From assembly GCA_022577435.1 (NCBI GenBank), contig JAKOON010000006.1, forward strand, positions 5,534,001-5,598,000: a DNA stretch of 64,000 nt. Direction: 5' to 3'. The translations under genes were made by a program, and so were the position numbers. Position 1 is the first letter of the stretch. Each line of letters starts with the position of its first letter. This DNA comes from Embiotoca jacksoni. Lineage: Eukaryota > Chordata > Actinopteri > Embiotocidae. Positions 1 to 12,388 of this stretch are shown one piece after another. The notes below the pieces were generated by a model. The model was given only the letters and a program-made list of their open reading frames with translations. It did not search any database and was not told where the DNA came from.

Positions 1-269
1 TACAAATATTACAAAAGCCTTGGAAGAAATTGTGTTGTGGGTCCTTACTTTGAGCAAATATTCAGATATACGGGCAATATCATTTTGTGGACTCCAAAAT
101 ACACTGGGCTGCTTTCCAGGTACAGTCCTGATTACTTTGAACAAAACTAGTTGGACTGTGTATGACACGCTAAACGGCTTTTGATTTGAAACATTTACCT
201 TCACCTTTTCTGTTTGCTGCTGCCTTCAATTGAACCAGACTCAAGGATGTTGATCAAGTTCCTGCATTT

Positions 270-505
270 CTGCATTTTATTACTGTATTTTATTTCTTAA
301 ACTGCACTGCAACTTTTATTCTATTTTTTAGCTTGTTTAATGTTTTAATGACTGTTTTTAATGTTTCGATCAATGTTCTTAATTGTTTTTAAATTAGCTT
401 TTCCTTTGTCTAATGTTTTGATGCTTTTAATGGTTTTATGTAAAGCACTTTGAATTGCCTTGTTGTTGAAATGTGCTTTACAAATAAACTTGCCATGCCT
501 TGCCT
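270..505 (+). mobile_element. LINE (L2-like) 3' tail, copy 1
   Basis: This is the 3' untranslated end of a LINE-type retrotransposon with no coding part left. The last ~90 bases, from position 413, match 52741-52830 almost base for base: both carry a block containing GCACTTTGAATTG, then a GTTGTTGAAATGTGCT block, and end in a TGCC/TTGCC tandem tail. The tail type and the AT-rich leader resemble fish L2/Maui-type elements; the clade is from memory of the family. The 5' limit is uncertain because the AT-rich leader fades into unique sequence. Confidence 0.7.
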
Positions 506-3500
506 TCACATTTATATTGTTGGCCCCATTGCTACAGTCTAGCCTACAATTCAGCTGTTATGTCATTTAGTATACTTTTCCTGAAAAGACAATAATGTAA
601 ATTGTTGACTTTTCAAAGATCTAGATCATCAGCCTCAAGGTTAAAGTTTTCTTTAGCAGTGACTATTTGCTCTTTCATAAAGATATGAGGCCTCTTCTTA
701 CATGTTTTTAGCATCACACAGAGTCGCTTTGCAGCAGCCAGCCTTTAAAGAATCCAGCATCACAGATAAAAACAGCAGCAACAGTTCAACAATAGCTGTC
801 GTCCCAGTAGTTCCAAGACAGCCATTGACTGGCAGATATAAATTGAAATATTTAGACAGTGTAGAACTTTAATTCCTGGGTCTTGTTTCTGTAAAAATGG
901 TGTCCATTTAAAATGAGTGATATACAAATTCATATTGTTTACAATGACCTCTACATTGTCATATGTATGTAGGGAATTCCTAGCTGGCCTTTTGTCCTGC
1001 CTTTATGAAGCCACTGTAAATAACCTCTGCCAGATTGTGCATCAAAAGATTTCAAGTGAGCCAGTGTAAAAAGCTGGTTGTTGAGTGTTCACTCAGATAC
1101 AGTGTATTACACACAACAGCTGTCGTTCTTAATGTCTATCACTTGCTTTTGTAGCCATCGTGTCCTTGTGCTTCATTTCAGATAAAATGCCATTTGTAAT
1201 TTCTTTTACGCAGCGTTCCATCATGTCATTCTGGGTTAATGGCACATGCTTGTCGTATGTGATGTGGTTGATACTTTAGGTCAGGCTGATTGAAAAAAGG
1301 TCAACGTTGGTTTTAGCTTTCTAATATGACTCTAACAGTTACAATGCTCGAATCATTCAGCTATTTCATGTCTCTCTGCAGCATTCATCTGTTTCATGAA
1401 AGGCATTGGTGTCGAATTTTCTAAGTGGTGTTGCCATGCAACGCTATCTATTGTTTGTGAGTGTCCATTTTTTTGCTTTTAAAGGATGACCAGTGATTTC
1501 TTTGACTGTAATGAAATTTGAATTGAATTGAAATTGCATTTCATTCATTTCCATGACAACTGGACACTGCATTTGCTCATGAAGATCATGTGATATGATT
1601 GAAAGCTTCAAACAGCTTCTAAACAGACCTTGTTCAGCCTGCTACTGGTTATTAGGGTCTTCTGCTAATTTTAATATATCCTGCTTATTTGATTGGAGAC
1701 ATTTCTTGCGTCATAGCTGACATCTTGGCTTCACTTCCTCTCATATTTATTAATGGTGTCCAGGTATCTTTCTTCCCCTCCTCTTCATCTAAGATTTGAA
1801 TTGCTTCATTGTCCAGCAGTGTCCTTGTCTTGCTCCTGTACATCAATACTGGCCTGGACACTCTGTCTCTCTTCCTTAATTGATTTCTTACTTTCGTCCG
1901 CAGCGAGTCAGAGAAGAACAAATCATTTATTATGCCAGTCTGAAGGGCACATAGTGTGACTACATGATGTCAATGAGGAATATCCACGAGTAACATTTAA
2001 ATAGTCCAAAAGGATTTCAACTTTAAAGTTGTAATTGTCTAATATATTTCCCCTGGATCAATTCAGTCAGTACTTATTGAGAGAAATTGAATCACCTGAA
2101 CACCAAAACTGAGTGATAAATGGCCACTGAATTAAACTTTCAATTTCCAATTTGCTTGCCATGAACCATTAACTTGACTGTGATGTTTCAAGTACCATTT
2201 CTCTGTGAAATTTGTCTTTATCAGTCACTTCAGGCAACAGTTAATTTGAAGCATCATATATGGACCCAGTACACGGATGCAATTCACCTCACTGTTTCAA
2301 TGTAATTTAGAGAATATCGACGAGCAATAGAAAGATTATCATCACCAATAGTTTACTCACAGGCTCGGTAATAGACATCCCAATTCTTAAAGTGACAAAT
2401 ATGTTCTCGGAAAACTGGAGGAATGAAAATATGACTCATCAGTCATTGCTTTGGCACAGCACAGTGTTGTGAAACATTCAGCTTGTGGTGCAACAAATTC
2501 AAAACATATTTGAATAAATGTTTAGTCCAGTTAATTTCTCTCAGATCAGTTTTACTTGTGTTTTTACACAATCATAAAGTCTTTCATCCAGTTTAAACAG
2601 ATTTCCCTCTTGCAATCTAAACTTGTCCAAGGATCTTTCATTTTCTGTGCATTACAGACTAATAATGTCCCTCTGCAAGGCATGTCTACTAAGATCATCA
2701 TAGGTAAATAGAGATAGATTCTGCAAAGTCACAGTTACAATGAATCCTGTGGTTCTGAATTGAAATGACATGCTACAGCAATAATATCTGATCTTCTGGC
2801 ACAGTCTAATTCCATTGCATACCCAAATGTTTATCTTTACTCTCCCGCTGTATTTTGCCTTGCCATTTTGGTACTCACTTGTCATTTGACATAAATATAA
2901 ATTTTGCTTGCAGAAGGCATAGATTTACCAGATGTAAACATAGACACTTGCTTAAGACTCATACATTATTATCTTAAAAAGCAAAGCAAATTATGAGGTA
3001 CATGGACTAAATCAAAATGACTAGCCATGACTTAAATTTGAGGCAGAATGTCAGCAAAGACCCAGCTGCAGATTCAGAATCAGCACCATGGACAGCGCCC
3101 ATAAACACCATGTGAACCATAGCATAGTAAAATATGAAGAAGTAAATGACAGATTTCCTTGGTAAATGTTTGATTTTTGTTTTGCTTTTGGTTGACACAG
3201 TTTTTGGACAACAGTTACATTCAATTTACTTTAATGACCACACAGAGCAGCGGGTGGAATTAGGATATTGTGCAGTTGTAACACATTCGATTTAAAGTGT
3301 GAAGTTTAGGCCTCTCTTTAGGTCGCTCTGGGAGTGAATGAAACACGGCAAATGTTGGCAGTTTGGAAAAATAACTGAACAACAAGTTATTCTAGCCAAT
3401 GACAAACACACAATAAAAGGAACAACATATCAGAACAACAACAAATTTAGATAATAAACCCAGTACCGGTATCTTTCCCCACAGTCAGTCAAATTCAGTC

Positions 3501-4469
3501 TACCGTCTTTCAGTCTACTACTCGGGAAGTGTTTGCCTGTAGGCGCTCAGCCTTTTGTTCTTATCTGAATCTAAGAAGCCCCAATGCAGCTCCGCCCACG
3601 GCAAAGATGATCAGGGATCGCTGGTTCAAACTTCCACAGGTAGTAAGCAACACACAGTCAACACTATTTTCACAATCTGACCATGTGATTCTGGTGCTTA
3701 AGCCTAAAGAAAACGTTAACAGAGTTATCGCTTGGGTAAACAGGTTAACCCACCGCACTAAGCTAGCCCCGTCGTGCACATGCGGCTACTCAACCACAAA
3801 GACACTGAAAATTCAAGCGCTGAAAATAACAATCAACAGCAAATTAACATTTATCGCCAAATGGTTTTGTGTTCCTTTCTCCTGATAGATATTCTTAGTC
3901 CAATTGAACAACTGTGTTAAAACATTCCTCCTCTGTATCTCTATCAGTAACCTGCTAAGTGTTAGCAACATACATTCACCACTCAGCGGAGCTTCCTCCT
4001 GGACTTCCCACACATAGAAGGACTGTGATTTAACTGAAACTCCTTCTTTAGGAGTCGGTCTGATTAACAAGTAAAAGAAATAAAGCTCCTCAAAAGTAGT
4101 GAGCAAAAAAATGGCAAAATTTAATTCTTAAGTGGGGCTGCTGTTTCACTCAGGCATGAAGGGTTTCTGGAGGGAGAAGGCTTGATCGAAAGACATGTAC
4201 TAGAGCGCTCTCTGGTAAACTTCAGCATTGCAAGTGTGAATTTACCCTTTAGTTGCTGGTGAAACTAATGTGGGTTACACAGTTAATAATAACATAACAG
4301 CTAAATATATCAAGTTCTGTGCACACATCCCAATAGTTACATATATATAACTATGTAACTTTTTAGAGATTATATGCCGGGGAGTTTAGGATCCATAATT
4401 TGATCCATTGAGGGTCCATTGAATTGTTGGGTTTCTCTGTATAATATTGTAAAGTTCTGCTGTAAGGAC
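506..4469. other. gene-free stretch, one exon-like patch
   Basis: AT-rich unique-looking DNA with no recognisable gene. The only patch with coding-like structure is 3485-3639: a pyrimidine-rich AG acceptor, 51 open codons and a CAG|GTAGTA-type donor. Its peptide is not recognised, and both strands stay open there (to 3885 on plus, 3561-3779 on minus), so it may simply be a locally GC-richer segment. It is described under findings. Confidence 0.6.
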
Positions 4470-4547
4470 TTTAAATGTGTTAAGTGCCATGAAATCACCT
4501 GTGTTGTGATTTGGCGCTATATACATACAATTGAATTGAATTGAATA
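4470..4547 (+). mobile_element. LINE 3' tail, second tail family (plus copy)
   Basis: A stretch with TTAAGTGCCATGAAAT followed by TGTTGTGATTTGGCGCTATA and ending in a (TTGAA)n tail. This is a 3' tail type common in fish L2-clade LINEs (from memory). A second copy lies in reverse complement at 38901-38970. The largest open frame of the window (224 codons, minus strand, 4386-5060) runs through this tail, which argues that the frame is not a gene. Confidence 0.65.
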
Positions 4548-6214
4548 ATGCAGAAGGCAAAAAAACTGTTTTCGAATGTGTTTGACTGGACTGTACTGTT
4601 GTCTATTTCCCCCAATAAACCATAATGTTTTTTTTTTCCTTACACACATTATTGGTCTGATGTTCTCCAACACAACTGCAACTTTTTTTACTTGAAGCTG
4701 CAGTTGTAAATGGATCCCAGCCGAGAGGCCTAGTGTGCCCAGAGGCCATGCCCTTCTCCTTCCTACTTGTGCCATGCCTCTTCCCACCATGCTTCTCGCA
4801 TCATGCATCAATGTATGTGGATCTTCCCCTGTGCGGAACCTCACTAAATCTGGTTGTTTATTCATTAAGTCAGGTGGTAACCCCAGGCATTCAGAGGCAT
4901 AGCCTTGCAATATCAAAACCGGGGCGCAGTCTGTGTGTGACAACAATAAACCACCCACTTTCCCCTGATAGAAGACTGACAGAGACCAAATACCCCTGCA
5001 CTGTGGGGTGCTGTTTACTTTTCCCAGACTATTAATTAAATATGATATTGATTTTGTCATGTCAACACACTTCAGTACTTGCTCTTAGCACCAGTAACTA
5101 CCTCAATCAAAACTGTAGCCCAGGGTAGAGTGAGAAAGAGAATGATGCAACACAGTCCTGTTATTTGACATCTTAACAAGGTTTAACAGAGTGGAGTCCT
5201 TTTACTGATCTGGGAGATCAGATTAAATGATCACAAACTGCTCTACTGCACTATATATTATGTCATGGCAATCCTGCGATATGCCAAATAAATGCCCTGT
5301 ATAGCATACTGAAGGTGCTCTAAACAGCTTCTTTTTATTTTGTATTGTAGAACATTAGCAGGTGCTTTTTGGATCTAGTTACCAGGCGGACAATGATTTT
5401 ATGGGTATCTTCGAGTTGCTATAAACAAGTCTTTGAATCTTATTCTCCCTATTTTCTTACACTTGCTCCAAATAGATTCTGACCTCGGATTTAAATGAAA
5501 CAGAATCTGTTGACGTTTTTTCTCCTCACTCTGTCTGAGTCGTTGGAGTGTTATGAAGTAATTTTTCTTCCAAATCAGGAGCAATCTTTGACTAGCACCG
5601 GCTAGAGGTGAGACGCAGCTACCGGAGTGTTTTGCACACTGAGCTTTGCTTACAAGAACATGACTGGAGGGTTGACATAGCAGGAGTTGCAGAGGATGTA
5701 TTCAATAAGCAGCTAAGGCGAATTGTCCTGCAGCCTCCTGGATACATCTGATTTCTTTGAAATATGAATTTGTGTGAGATCAACATGTGTGAGTCAGAGT
5801 GTAAGGAGGTGTGTGACTGCTGGAAAGATAACCCCAGTAATATCCTGAAGTCTGTGATGTTCTGTTGTTTTCTAATCGTATAGTGTGAGCGAGATTCGCA
5901 GTCCATCAGCAGACAATCTGTAATGTTTTTTCTTTGTGTGTGATGGCCGGGTTTTAATATCTGTGTATTTAAAATTAAAATCATCAGAGCGTGGCTTCAG
6001 TCAGCCACAAATAGCCCTTTGATCAAAGTACCAGTTTAACTGATTGAGGCAATTATGACAGTGCATAACACTTACTAAATAATAGATTTGTATTTTCACT
6101 GGCAGTTAAAGGCACAATGCAATCAACTTATCTTTGTAAGAGCACACACTCCCTTTGATTGATGAATTACTACACGTTAATATTGTGTAACATGCACCTC
6201 TGATTTTCTGAGTT
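4548..6214. other. gene-free stretch
   Basis: No supported gene or RNA. The segment 4700-5040 is more GC-rich and open on both strands, but the translations match nothing I recognise and lack splice or start context. The rest is AT-rich unique-looking sequence. Confidence 0.6.
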
Positions 6215-6662
6215 GTGACTTGGGCTACACAATGCCTCTGAAGGCGTCTTGTGGGATCTGGCACCGATATGTTAGCAGCAGATCCTTTAACTGCTGTAAG
6301 TTGTGAGCTGGGACATCCTTGAACTTGTTTTTCCATCCCACCGATGCTCCATCAGGTTGACATCTGGGGAATTTGAATGCTATGTCAACATCTTGAACTT
6401 TTTGTCATGTTCTTCAAACTATTCCTGAACAATTTATTTAGTGTGTCATTTTCCTGCTGAAAGAGGGATATCGTTACCATAATTGGGTCTATGTGATCTG
6501 CAAAAATGTTTAGGTAGGTGTACGTGTTAAGACAGTATGGAGACTCTAGCCAGTCTGCAGCTATTCAAGTCCCTACGCAGCAAGCTGTGATGTACCTTGC
6601 GTTCTGACACATAGTCAGCGACAGTAACTCTTCTGTGGGATCAGCCCACACAGGCCTGCCTT
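6215..6662 (-). pseudogene. Tc1-like transposase pseudogene, internally deleted
   Basis: Read on the minus strand, this is a decayed cut-and-paste transposase of the Tc1/mariner superfamily (DD34E catalytic core), which would cut and integrate the element at TA sites. Near 6320-6420 the translation gives EEHDKKFKMLT, a stop where the family has Trp, then SPDVNLMEHRWDG, which contains the conserved catalytic Glu (SPDxNxxEHxWD in the family). Downstream, a residue run resembling the family C-terminus continues in another frame (about 6215-6330). Upstream (6480-6660), an earlier catalytic-domain part is joined across a large deletion. Stops, frameshifts and the deletion make it inactive. Inverted repeats were not found. 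Confidence 0.75.
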
Positions 6663-9600
6663 AACTTTTGTACGTACATGGAGGCAGAGGGAGAAAAGAA
6701 CAATAAACCATGGCCACCATATCTTCACAGCAAAGATCTATTGCACTGTGTACCCTGCTAAAGGGTTGCAAGGCTGTACTCATGTGTGTAAGAGCTGAAG
6801 CAGTTTGAGCTCTCTCACAAAACACATCAAAGAGAAGCAGAGGCAATGGTAAGGTCTCTGCATCATGCCTGATAAGAAGAAGTTTCCATTAAGTCGCTTT
6901 GCCTCACAGGGATTAAAGAAAAATCTCTCCCTTCCTCCTCCTAAAATGGTTTCCGGACGCTTCCCTCTTCACTGTTCTTTTGTGCCGGTGCACAGTCTTT
7001 TAGATCATTTATTGGTGTGGTTACATCTCTTTTTCCACCACCCGCTCTTTTAACCCAATCTCTTTATTCATTTGTTGCCACGATTTGTGGTATGAAACAG
7101 GTGTACGGAAGAGGTTTGGAATGTGTCTTTAACGTCCGACTGACCAAGGCAGGACCTTTACAGGGCCTAAACAAACACCATTTGTTTTCTGCTGGTGATT
7201 TACAAAAGACACAATAATGGAAGTTACAGTTGAGCCCCCTAGACACAGCCTTAAAGGGTAACTCTGTTGAGGTCACTGTGTGAAAGCATGATCTCCCTGA
7301 GGATCTCTACTGCACTGAATCATCCACCACATGTCACCCATACATGTAGAGTAGGATCCTTGAGAATTGTAGGTGTCAATTGGTTAATCTTTTAAGGATA
7401 ATTCAGTTATATTTCAAAAAGTATCCTTTGAAGATGAACCTACAGGTACCCAATCATTCTCATGAAGAGTAGCAGCATCAGGGATGTTTAGGTGAAAGGT
7501 GGTGGATGATTTAGTGCAGCTGAGCTCCTCAAAAAGCCATGATTAATAGTTTTCTTCTAATCCTTGCCAAGGGGTCAGACTTTCACACAGTGCCACTGAT
7601 GATGGTCCCAGTTGTGGAGTGACCTACCCTTTGGTATCCAGCATCTACTGAAATGATCCCATCTCTCTGACAGTGCAAGCCATCTGCCATCTGCCCACAT
7701 ATTGTTAGGTAATTTAAACAGACAGTGCCGATCGGTCATCAGGGAAAATACATGATCATGCTCGTACTGCCGGAACAGGAAATTAAGATAAACAAGAACT
7801 GTATGAATAGATTAGTTAAACCTAACCTGAATGTACTCTTTCGACATAAAGGTTGTGGCTTCAATTCCCAGAAAAAGACAGTTAAATCAGAGTGGAGAAA
7901 GTAAAAAGTCAATATCTCCCCCCCCTCCAATACCATTAACCCCCAACTACTCCATGGCAGGAGTATGGTTCCCTCATTTTTGTATTTTTACCTGATAACT
8001 TTTAAAATATCCAATGAAAAACAAAAATCTAAAAATCTTACCTCTGTGTCCTTTCTTAAAGATACTTTCTGGATATTTTGTGCTACAGACTTGTCAAGAA
8101 GGTACACCTCATTGCTTCAATACTAAAGTTAAATATATTAAGAAAATAGCCAAACCCTCAACTTAACCTAATTGTTTTTCTGCGCAGCTCCATCCTGGGA
8201 CGAACATCCAAGTGATTTCAAATCACCAAGGAAAGCCGGGACTACAGACAATGAGCTCGTCATCTTTATGTCCTTAATTCATTTCACCTACATGGCTCAT
8301 TTGGGAAACATAACGCCCATTGTAATTCCATTAAAGGTATAATGCCAGGATTTTTTTTTTTTAATCAAAATTATGTGTTTTACTTTTAGCCAAGTCATTT
8401 TCTGCCTAATACAAGTTTTTGGAGTGAGGATGTCATACACTGCAGCATTACTGTTTCAAATGAACAAATTATTCTCTGGAATTTTGTACATTATATATAA
8501 TAATCTATAATAAGATAATAATATAATTATGTACGTTGTAGATAATTACAGTTTAATCTTAATAAGTAGATTCATGGGTAGACCATAAAAGAAGAGAGTT
8601 CCGCCGCATAATTCAGATAATCATGAGAAGACAAATGCTGGGCTGCTGAGGTTTCCGTTAGCTTCCTCTTGGTAATATCATTGAAAGTTGTGGGGTGGTC
8701 TTGTCCTCCACAACTGACACCTTCAATTTTCATGAATTGTACACCTGGCTTGGTCATGCGTTCCAACAAAAATGATCTGCGCTGGTTGCAGTGAAAAAGC
8801 CATCAAGGGTTCTTCTCCACATTGATGGAACAGGAACTTCAATTGGTCAAAGCATCTGTGCTGTGAGGGTAGTACTGGGAGGATATAGTATAACCCTTTC
8901 ATGTGACACTGAACAGACTACCTGAATCCCTGGTGGTTTATCCCAAAGACACAACCCATGATGGTGGCTGAAGCAGCCTTAAGACAACAGTCATTTGGTT
9001 GGCCTTGACACAGCCACCCGAATATTTCTGTAGAAAGAGAGCCCCTAGTGTCCTCCCTTGCAGTCAAGTTGGGTCGCTGTCAACAGGGTGAACCACACGG
9101 GAGGTGGTACTCCTTCCCACTTCATCACCCCGTTTATGTATGTACTGTAAATTTGCAGCTGGAGAGGTCCTTAAGGGCTGTGTGTATGTCCATCGACCAA
9201 CCTGTGTTTCAGCGGCTGGGTCTTCTGGCTTACTGGACCGTTGGCTGATGTTAAGAGCTCTCGGCGTACAATAATCCCAGGAGCCCCTAAACTTCACCGA
9301 CAGGGATTCCAATCCAACCACAGTGATTTGACCTCCACAGCTCATGGTATGAAATGAACCACTCTTAAGTTCCACTAATTATAATAACACATTAAGAAGG
9401 TCAACCATAAACAAGAATATCCCTAATTTCTCCTATTTAAAATGCCTTATATTAACACCAGTGTGAGTTCTTATTCACAGTAACTATATGTCTGTTAATC
9501 ACCTCAAAGAAAATCATCTTTTTTTCTTTTGAAAGCATACATTTATATTTTCATTTAAACACCTTACCACCTACCGTGCAACCACACACTGTATGTGCTC

Positions 9601-10068
9601 TTGCCAAAAGTTGTCTTAACGTTTTTAGGTTCATACATTGACCCACACGTTCCCCCCCCCCCTGCACCAATTACAATAGCGATGGCAAATCATGCATTAT
9701 GATTATAGTCTCTGGAAGGTGTGGCAGCGCAGCATGGTTTGTGCGGCAGCTGTAGGAGAGATGGATGTGGGAGTGGTTCAGAGAATGGTGCCAGGGAGCG
9801 AGTTAATTGGCACAGGTGTTTTCTGTTATCGCATTACTCTCTCTGCCTATATATTGGCAGTAGCGTGCTGGGACCAGGGCCACACACACCCACCAGCTCC
9901 TGGAGATGTGAAGGAGCAGCGTCAGGCGCCGTCAGACTTTGCGGAGTCAGCATGTGCTCTGAAACGGGACAGCGTGGGTGCACATGGCCTTTTTTGTGCT
10001 CATTTGTTTCATGGTGTGTGAGCTAGTACTTTATGTTTAAAAAAAATTACTGTGCAACTGTACTTGGC
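6663..10068. other. gene-free stretch with a GC-richer block at its end
   Basis: No recognisable gene. A poly-T run lies at 8350-8362 and a poly-C run near 9652-9662. From 9700 to 10020 the DNA is GC-richer, with a TATATA motif near 9850 and two overlapping open frames (109 and 101 codons). Neither peptide is recognised. The block has the look of a leader or LTR fragment, but no paired LTR, primer-binding site or polymerase motif was seen. Confidence 0.5.
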
Positions 10069-10121
10069 TGTGTGTGTGTGTGTGTGTGTGTGCGTGTGCG
10101 CGTGTGTGTGTGTGCGCGCGT
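10069..10121. repeat. (TG)n microsatellite with CG interruptions
   Basis: An alternating purine-pyrimidine dinucleotide run of ~53 bases, interrupted by GCG steps. Such tracts can adopt Z-DNA and are often length-polymorphic. Confidence 0.95.
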
Positions 10122-10661
10122 ATCGAGTTAACCCACGGTGGTAGCTACAGTAGCAGTAATTATTTTTTACCTTCTGTAACACTGCTACACAATGACTTAG
10201 ATCATTTTACAATCTCTTATTAATTTTATTTTTTTTTAAAGCACATTTCACTAATGTGTGATCTCTGAGATATACTGTAAACATACTCACAAGAGACCAT
10301 AGACCAGAGTAAGATTACCCGCTAAATCCTGAAACATTCAGGATGCCAAGACCTTTACCACAGCTGTTTGCACCATCTAGCCTAAATCAATATATTCAGT
10401 TTATTGGAGCATGTGGTCTGTACTGTATAGTACAAGCAATTTTAGTGCCTTTAATTGCCTTAGTGGGGTTTTCTTGTTTATGTTTTTATCTGACCTTGCT
10501 GCTGTGGGACAGTAATGTTCGGGAAACAGAAATGAACTGTCCTGAACTTAATATGTAATTGAAAAAAAAAAGAAAAAAAAGCAGGATAATTTGTGTTCAG
10601 TGTCGAGTAGGCTTTTTCAGGAACATGCCATGCTTCTTCTACTAATACTAATAGTAGCAGG

Positions 10662-10745
10662 GATGAGCAGGGGAGTCAGCTGACCTTGGGCAAAAGGCGG
10701 GGTACATCCTCGACAGCCCGCCAGTCTATCACCAGGCTCTATGAT
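10662..10745 (+). mobile_element. fragment of a dispersed fish repeat, copy 1
   Basis: A segment with GCAAAAGGCGGGGTACATCC then GCCAGTCTATCACC, phrases of a non-coding repeat that I know as very abundant in fish genomes (commonly joined to an ATCC tail and of LINE-like origin). A fragment of a neighbouring part of the same family lies at 20233-20312. No coding potential. Confidence 0.55.
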
Positions 10746-12386
10746 CCCTATACATTTAAAAAATCTGTCTACTTTAGAGGTCAGGTCATAAATATTAAAA
10801 ATGCATGATATGGTCAGGGAACCCAGGATTAATCTTCAAAATGGCTGGTGTGATTTATAATCATGGGTGCCACTACTTTACTTCTTTAATACTCCAGTGA
10901 GTGCCAGTAGGTGTACGTTGGTACCCACTTTGTATGATGATGTCTATCGGGTTGTGGCTCCTTTTAAAACTTTCCACTGTCTTTTTACTCCCCGTTTTAG
11001 TTACCACTCGACCCTAAATAACTTGTTTAATTTACAGTTAAAGTCATATACATGTCTACTGCTGACTTTAGGTCAAATTATGCTATTGTTATATAAGGTC
11101 ATCAGGACAGCTAGCAAACAGACATATTTTGCAAGGTTTTTTTAAACCGGTGTAATTATCTTTTTTAACTCTTTAAACAACACTGATCACGTTACAAATT
11201 TGTATGGCAAATGTCTAAGCAAACAATTGCCTAACACCCTGCAGTTGCAGCTGTGTTTCTGTCCACACATATACCTCCAATATTCACTACAGTACTCTTT
11301 TAGGCTCTATGTTGGTCTCCAGTGCTGCCTGAAGGAAATATATGGATGCTAAAATGTTCACTTTGTTCACCAGCTACTTGGAAACTGCTACTTTTGTCTG
11401 TCCTTCGGTCCTGCTCGGCAGGTAGTTTACCGAAAGTTTATCTTTATCATTTTATTGCTAAAACCAGGTGTCTGCCGTTTCTCAAAATGTGGGAGGAGCG
11501 CTAAGATGAGACTAAAAGAAAATAGTACCAAAAGGTACCAAGAGCTGTGGGTGATAATCAAAGTCGAGTGATAATCCTCCGTGTGTTTGTCACCATGAGC
11601 TATACTCATTTCATATTACCCGTTGTAATTTGATCCATCGTTACTGTAAAAATAGTGATTATGAGATGGAAAAGTAATTACTTTCACAGAGCAATGCTTT
11701 TGGTAGTGTGAAGCAGCAGCAGAAGTAGTCTGGACTGTCTGTGTTAACAATTTTGACCAAATCAGAAAAAATAAGAACCTTCTCAACATTTTCCAGTTTC
11801 ATGAGGGGTATCCATTTTTTTCACAATACTGTGGCACAGCCGATAAGCAAGCCTCATAATTATGACACGTGAGTGATTGTTCTGTTTCCAGGTGTGTGAA
11901 TATTTTGCTTTTCCTGTGAGCCATATTTAAGGATCAAAAATCAAAGAAGGCTTACCTGAGCACAGGGATTCATATCTAGTCTCACACCCTTGAATTAATT
12001 CTCTCAGGACATCGGTTTTACCCCTGTCTGCATCTGTATGGGGGGGGGGGGCGGGGGGGTTATCTTTTCTCTTCATTAAACAACAATGTTCGCTGTCCAA
12101 CGGCTACCATGAGTTTGTCTTTACACACAGCGAGTTGGCCGACTTGCTGCAGTTGGAGAGAGTGGAGTGCAAAATGTTTCCATTAATAAGTGGGATGGAA
12201 AGGAAACCCTTGAAATTGCTATGTGTTGATGTGCTTTAGATCGCTGAATGTTCATGGATGCAGTGAGATATCCCCAAACTGCTTCTCTGGTGCACATCAT
12301 GCAACCTCAGGCACTTAGACTCATCAGTCCAAAGAAATATGTTCATTCATTCAGCTATATACAAAGTTATTAGGATGTATAGTTTG
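10746..12386. other. gene-free stretch with G-run
   Basis: No gene seen. A G run broken by a single C occupies 12040-12059. Near 12290-12345 a short stretch (about 50 bases) vaguely resembles antisense Tc1-type transposase sequence but is too short to assign. Confidence 0.55.
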
Positions 12387-12388
12387 TA

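Noticed and set aside
4386..5060. 224-codon minus-strand open frame, the longest in the window
   Set aside because: Its C-terminal part is the antisense of a LINE 3' tail. The rest has no recognisable motif and no splice or promoter context, and the plus strand is also open over 4733-5035.
7840..7880. Box B-like GTTGTGGCTTCAATTCCC, possible tRNA or SINE
   Set aside because: No matching box A or cloverleaf was found on either side.
9692..10026. Overlapping 109- and 101-codon frames in a GC-richer block, possible LTR or gene
   Set aside because: No paired LTR, primer-binding site, protease or polymerase motif; peptides unrecognised.
12290..12345. Short stretch resembling antisense Tc1 transposase
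   Set aside because: Too short and too degenerate to separate from chance.
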